From Flavobacterium psychrophilum (GTDB lineage: Bacteria > Bacteroidota > Bacteroidia > Flavobacteriales > Flavobacteriaceae), in NCBI GenBank assembly GCA_945869365.1, contig CAMBOW010000026.1, forward strand, positions 1 through 19,813: a stretch of 19,813 bases of DNA. Direction: 5' to 3'. The position numbers and the translations under genes are program-made. The notes beneath the pieces are model-generated. The model worked only from the letters and a program-made list of their open reading frames with translations. It had not been told where the DNA came from and searched no databases. Shown here in pieces: positions 16,220-19,813 of the stretch. Every line of letters starts with the position of its first letter. Position 1 is the stretch's first letter.

Positions 16220-18085
16220 ATGAAAAATTTATATATAGCATTAAGTTTTGTGATTGTGAGCGGAAGTGTTTCGGCACAAAGTACACTCACGCAAAAAGCA
16301 GACAAATTGTTCAACCGTTACGAGTATGTAGCTGCTGCCGATGAATACCTGAAATTGGTTGAAAAAGGAAAAGGAGATGGATACATTTATAATCAGTTGG
16401 CTGATTTGTATTACAATATGTTTAATACAGCTGAAGCGGCCAAATGGTATGAAAAAGCGGTGGAGACCAACCAAGATCCGGAAATGTATTACAGGTACGC
16501 TCAAATGTTGAAAGCCAATGGTAAATACGCAGAGTCTAACGTGCAAATGCAAAAATTTGCCAGCTTGGTTCCTGCTGACACCCGCGCTATTTCATTCAAT
16601 GAAAACAAAAACTACATTCCTCGCTTGTTAGACAAACAAAAAATGTTTGACGTATTGGCCATGGAAGTGAGCAGCGATAAATCTGATTTTGGTCCCGTTT
16701 TATACAACAACCAATTTTATTTTACCAGCGCGCGTAGCGGATCTAAAAAAGATTACGGTTGGAACAAAGAGCCGTACTTGGATATTTATAAAGCCGATTA
16801 CAACGACGACGGAACCGTAACCAATGCCTTGCCGATTTCTCAATTGAATTCCAAATACCACGATGGACCGATCTCTATCAGCGCCGATGGCAATACTGCC
16901 TACTTCAGCAGTGATAGCTTTAGAGAGTCAGAGTTTGAAAAAGACAAAGCCAAAAAATTAAAATTAGGCCGCAACAACATTTTCAAATCAGTTAAAGAAG
17001 GCGACAAATGGGGTAAAGTAGTTTCCTTGCCTTTCAACAGCACCGAATATTCTACCAGCAACCCAAGTTTGAGCCGCGACGGAAAAACCTTGTATTTCTC
17101 TTCTGACATGCCAGGCGGATCAGGTGGTGTAGATATATGGAAAGTAGCTGTAAACGAAGATGGTTCTTATGGTACTCCTGAGAATTTAGGCACAAAAGTA
17201 AACACGGCTGGTTACGAAAGTTTCCCTTTTATTGCCGATGACAACACTACCTTGTATTTTGCTTCAAGTGGGCTTCCGGGCTTAGGAGGATCTGACGTTT
17301 ATCAAATCAATTTAGCTTCAGGCGATGCGACCAATTTAGGCAGTCCGGTTAATACAGAGAAAGACGATTTCTCTTTTAGCTTCAACAAAGACAAAAATTT
17401 AGGATTCTTTTCTAGTAACAGAAACGGAAATGATGATTTCTTTAAAGCGATTCCAATTTGTGCGGTTCCAGTAACAACTATCGTTACAGATGCCACAACA
17501 GGTGCTATTTTGGCTAATGCCAGCGTAGCTATCGTGGACGACAAAAGCAACGTAATTGCTACCGAAATGAGTAACGACAAAGGAGAAGTAGTCTACAAAG
17601 TAGAATGCGATAAATCCTATACTATTCAAGCTTCAAAAGAAGGGTACGAAAGCAATACATTTGGCGTAACCAAAAGCAAAGGAGAAGCTATTGCTGTAGC
17701 CGCTGTCTTGAAACCAATCGAAGTGATTATTACCGAAACCGAAATTATCTTGAACCCAATTTTCTTTGAATACAACAAAAGCAACATCACCAAAGAAGGC
17801 GCATTTGAGTTAGACAAATTGGTTCAAGTGATGCAATCAAACGAAAAGTTGGTGGTATTGGCTAAATCGCACACCGATAACAGAGGAAGTGACATTTACA
17901 ATTTAAATCTATCTGATCGTCGTGCCAAAGCTACTGTGCAGTATGTGATTTCTAAAGGAATCGCTGCCGATAGAATTTCGGGCAAAGGATTGGGTGAAAC
18001 CGAATTAAAAGTGAACTGTGGCGAAGCTTGTACCGAAGAGCAACACGCTCAAAACAGAAGAGCTGAATTCTTGATTGTAAAATAA
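16220..18085 (+). CDS. OmpA family protein with TPR, PD40 propeller and regulatory-like domain (PorE-like)
   Basis: This is a 621-residue periplasmic or outer-membrane-associated protein. It has a signal peptide (MKNLYIALSFVIVSGSVSAQ), TPR-like helices (about residues 21-130), a WD40/PD40-type beta-propeller (about 150-410) with repeated YFSSD and YFASS blades such as DGKTLYFSSDMPGG, a carboxypeptidase-regulatory-like beta sandwich (about 413-495) and a C-terminal OmpA peptidoglycan-binding domain (about 510-621). The OmpA domain keeps FFEYNKSNIT, SHTDNRGSD (D553) and LSDRRA (R567/R568), which mark diaminopimelate binding. This order matches Porphyromonas PorE, a T9SS component that tethers the system to peptidoglycan. 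It lies 18 bases after the PorP/SprF gene and ends at the terminator, so the three genes are probably one operon. Whether it is core T9SS or specific to this substrate is not shown. Confidence 0.92.
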   Translation: MKNLYIALSFVIVSGSVSAQSTLTQKADKLFNRYEYVAAADEYLKLVEKGKGDGYIYNQLADLYYNMFNTAEAAKWYEKAVETNQDPEMYYRYAQMLKANGKYAESNVQMQKFASLVPADTRAISFNENKNYIPRLLDKQKMFDVLAMEVSSDKSDFGPVLYNNQFYFTSARSGSKKDYGWNKEPYLDIYKADYNDDGTVTNALPISQLNSKYHDGPISISADGNTAYFSSDSFRESEFEKDKAKKLKLGRNNIFKSVKEGDKWGKVVSLPFNSTEYSTSNPSLSRDGKTLYFSSDMPGGSGGVDIWKVAVNEDGSYGTPENLGTKVNTAGYESFPFIADDNTTLYFASSGLPGLGGSDVYQINLASGDATNLGSPVNTEKDDFSFSFNKDKNLGFFSSNRNGNDDFFKAIPICAVPVTTIVTDATTGAILANASVAIVDDKSNVIATEMSNDKGEVVYKVECDKSYTIQASKEGYESNTFGVTKSKGEAIAVAAVLKPIEVIITETEIILNPIFFEYNKSNITKEGAFELDKLVQVMQSNEKLVVLAKSHTDNRGSDIYNLNLSDRRAKATVQYVISKGIAADRISGKGLGETELKVNCGEACTEEQHAQNRRAEFLIVK

Positions 18086-18106
18086 ACAACCAACATATTT
18101 ATAAAG

Positions 18107-18131
18107 AAACCGGGTATTTCCCGGTTTTTTT
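18107..18131 (+). terminator. Intrinsic terminator of the T9SS surface module
   Basis: An 8-bp perfect stem AAACCGGG (18107-18114) and CCCGGTTT (18120-18127) with a 5-base loop TATTT is followed by further T, giving seven consecutive T at 18125-18131. It lies 21 bases after the stop codon of the OmpA-domain gene. Confidence 0.9.
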
Positions 18132-18151
18132 GTTTGTAAGCCAGTATTACT

Positions 18152-18194
18152 TGCAAAACAACCACGATTAAGAATTTCCTTCAATTGTTTTGCA
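18152..18194. repeat. Perfect 10-bp inverted repeat upstream of the CotH gene
   Basis: TGCAAAACAA (18152-18161) and its exact reverse complement TTGTTTTGCA (18185-18194) are separated by 23 bases, between the terminator and the CotH gene. There is no T-run after it, so it is not a second terminator. It could be a paired operator site or an RNA hairpin, but it could also be chance in AT-rich DNA. Confidence 0.55.
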
Positions 18195-18244
18195 CCGCCT
18201 CATAAAATAGCCTTTCCGAACAGCTGAGTTGACAGAACATCGAT

Positions 18245-18252
18245 TATCTTTG
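18245..18252 (+). promoter_or_regulatory. Putative -7 promoter element for the CotH gene
   Basis: TATCTTTG matches TAnnTTTG and sits 18 bases before the ATG at 18271, implying a leader of about a dozen bases. It lies downstream of the alternative TTG start at 18229 and therefore supports the ATG at 18271. No -33 element at good spacing was seen. Confidence 0.4.
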
Positions 18253-18270
18253 AATCCCAGAAATCATCTC

Positions 18271-19686
18271 ATGAAAAAAATCATCTTGTTGCTTCCGCTA
18301 TTATTACTTATGTACTGTAGCAATGGCGATCAATTTACGGCAACTCCCCCAGTGGCAAAACCGATGCCGCCAGTAGTGGAGACGGACGTGTTTAATTTAA
18401 AAGTGGTTCCCGAGATAAAATTGCGTTTTAGCCTGGCAGAATGGAATAAATTATTGCAGTATTATGATTTGAATCCCAAAAATGAAAAGAAAGTAGTTTC
18501 CAATTTTACACTCACCACCAACGGTAGTTCGGTGCAATTAGACAGCATTGGATTAAAGTTACGAGGTAATACTAGCCGCAGAAGACCCGAAGGAAGCAAC
18601 GGTCAATTACATAACGCAACAAACCCCGATTGGCACCACGCTCATTTTGCCTTGGACTTTTCTAAATTTATTAGCGATCAACGTTTTGCTGGTCTTAATA
18701 AAGTAAATTTAAAGTGGTTTAAAGATGATGCCACCTACAGCAGAGAAATCTACTCCTATGATTTATTTCGACGATTTGGTTGCTGGACGGCGCCCAAAGC
18801 ATCCTATTGCAAACTCACGATTGAAGTTGAAGGCGACGCCACACCGGCCTACTTTGGTGTATATGAACTATTGGAAGCCGTTGACGAAGATTTTCTTGCC
18901 AAAAAAAGTGCGCAATGGGGAGCAGGAACTGGATTTTTATGGAAAGGCTATAACCTAGGAAGCAACAAAGCCGATTTCTATTCTGTAAACAGCATGGGTG
19001 TTGAGTATGTGAGTTTAACTCCTTCGCTTTCCCAATATTACGCCTACGATTTAAAAACCCGCGAAACCGAATTGCTCACAGCCAAAAATCAATTAACTGA
19101 GTTCATAGCCAACCTAAACATGAAAACAGGCGTTGAATTCCAGAATTGGATCGCGACTCAAATGGATGTCGACCTTTTTCTAAAAACCTATGCGACCAGT
19201 GTAGTTTTGGGTATGTGGGACGATTATTGGGTGAACTGCAACAACTTCTATTTTTACTTTGCGCCCAATGGGAAAGCCTATTTTATTCCGTATGATTACG
19301 ACAATTCCTTAGGAACTTCTGCGATATTGTCAAACTCAGGCACGCAAAGTCCGCTCAACTGGGGCCCTTCTTCACAACGCCCGTTGATCACAAAAATATT
19401 GGCCATTCCGCAGTACCAAACCGCCTATAAAAATTATGTAAAATCCTTAACCTTACTGCAAAATGATTATTTCACGGCCGGGAAAAGCAAAATAAGAATC
19501 ATGGGTTGGCAGTCCATGATTTCAGGATTTGTATCAAATGACACCGGCGAAGACATGATCCTAAACGATGTGCCGGCTTATTGGGGCAATCAGCCCAATT
19601 ACCGTTTGTTATCTGGAAACAGTCCAGGAGGGAACAGTGGGCCAGCTAATTACTTTACCACCCGCACCGCATCTATTCCTTGGTAG
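18271..19686 (+). CDS. CotH kinase family lipoprotein
   Basis: This is a 471-residue exported protein. The N-terminus MKKIILLLPLLLLMYCSNGD is a lipoprotein-type signal with Cys16 as the probable lipidated residue, followed by a Pro-rich linker (residues 24-37). The CotH domain follows: LKLRGNTSRR (96-104), NLKWFKDDATYSREIYSYDL with a following small-residue turn, YFGVYELLEAVDEDFL, and the metal-site-like PYDYDNSLG (D342, D344). CotH proteins are atypical protein kinases first known from Bacillus spore coats; those in other bacteria are mostly uncharacterised, so kinase activity here is inferred. The ATG at 18271 is preferred to the in-frame TTG at 18229 because it places the signal sequence at the N-terminus. 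It has its own probable promoter and follows a terminator, so it is likely transcribed separately from the T9SS module. The substrate is unknown. Confidence 0.9.
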   Translation: MKKIILLLPLLLLMYCSNGDQFTATPPVAKPMPPVVETDVFNLKVVPEIKLRFSLAEWNKLLQYYDLNPKNEKKVVSNFTLTTNGSSVQLDSIGLKLRGNTSRRRPEGSNGQLHNATNPDWHHAHFALDFSKFISDQRFAGLNKVNLKWFKDDATYSREIYSYDLFRRFGCWTAPKASYCKLTIEVEGDATPAYFGVYELLEAVDEDFLAKKSAQWGAGTGFLWKGYNLGSNKADFYSVNSMGVEYVSLTPSLSQYYAYDLKTRETELLTAKNQLTEFIANLNMKTGVEFQNWIATQMDVDLFLKTYATSVVLGMWDDYWVNCNNFYFYFAPNGKAYFIPYDYDNSLGTSAILSNSGTQSPLNWGPSSQRPLITKILAIPQYQTAYKNYVKSLTLLQNDYFTAGKSKIRIMGWQSMISGFVSNDTGEDMILNDVPAYWGNQPNYRLLSGNSPGGNSGPANYFTTRTASIPW

Positions 19687-19687
19687 A

Positions 19688-19813
19688 TCAATAGGTAATT
19701 TTTGTTGTGTTATTTTCCCAAAGCTCAAAGGCTTTTAAAGCCGCTTCTCTAGAAAGTGGAAGCATTGGAATTTTACGTTCGTGCAAGGGCACATTTAATT
19801 CTTCGTAAATAAA
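19688..19813 (-). CDS. C-terminal 41 codons of an unrecognised protein (cut by window edge)
   Basis: On the minus strand the frame is open from the window edge to a TGA at 19690-19688. The last residues include YEELNVPLHERKIPMLPLSR and then EAALKAFELWENNTTKITY. The composition, an amphipathic C-terminal helix and a proline-containing loop, looks like real coding sequence, and the stop lies one base from the convergent CotH stop. I cannot assign a family from this fragment. Confidence 0.6.
   Translation of the reverse strand, partial: FIYEELNVPLHERKIPMLPLSREAALKAFELWENNTTKITY

Noticed and set aside
18229..18270. TTG start at 18229 for the CotH protein
   Set aside because: It lies upstream of the likely -7 promoter element and would place 14 polar residues before the lipoprotein signal.
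19730..19742. Palindrome GGCTTTTAAAGCC near the window end
   Set aside because: It lies inside the minus-strand coding fragment, has no T-tail on either side and is short enough to be chance.

Overview
The window looks like a chromosomal segment from a member of the Flavobacteriaceae (Bacteroidota), probably Flavobacterium or a close relative. The evidence is type IX secretion (T9SS) machinery, a type B T9SS sorting domain, a PorP/SprF protein, a DUF2480 protein beside SUF genes, and TAnnTTTG-type promoter elements in place of sigma70 boxes. No tRNA, rRNA, CRISPR array or transposase gene was seen, and no stretch longer than 200 bases lacks a gene.

Region 1 (1-7062) is a SUF iron-sulfur cluster assembly locus. 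It reads sufC (5' end cut by the window edge), an inserted S23-type four-helix bundle gene, sufD, a serine hydrolase on the opposite strand, sufS, a small putative lipoprotein, sufE, a SufT/MIP18-type DUF59 protein and a DUF2480 protein. SufS and SufE mobilise sulfur from cysteine; SufC and SufD (with SufB, presumably just upstream of the window) form the scaffold; the DUF59 protein is a probable maturation factor. The locus is interrupted twice. The four-helix gene lies exactly between sufC and sufD and is bracketed by inverted arrays of a 7-bp repeat. The serine hydrolase separates sufD from sufS, which appears to have its own promoter.

Region 2 (7063-8289) is hflX on the minus strand. Its stop codon directly abuts that of the DUF2480 gene.

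Region 3 (8481-18131) is a T9SS surface-protein module on the plus strand: a 2259-residue modular adhesin-like protein with a type B sorting domain, a PorP/SprF-family outer-membrane protein, and a PorE-like TPR/beta-propeller/OmpA protein, closed by a clear intrinsic terminator. The likely logic is that the PorP/SprF protein serves export or surface attachment of the large protein, while the OmpA-domain protein anchors to peptidoglycan.

Region 4 (18132-19813) has a CotH-kinase-family lipoprotein and the C-terminal 41 codons of an unrecognised minus-strand gene cut by the window edge.

The most unusual item is the 510-bp heptamer-bracketed four-helix cassette at 741-1250. Next is the mosaic 204-bp repeat array inside the large adhesin gene.
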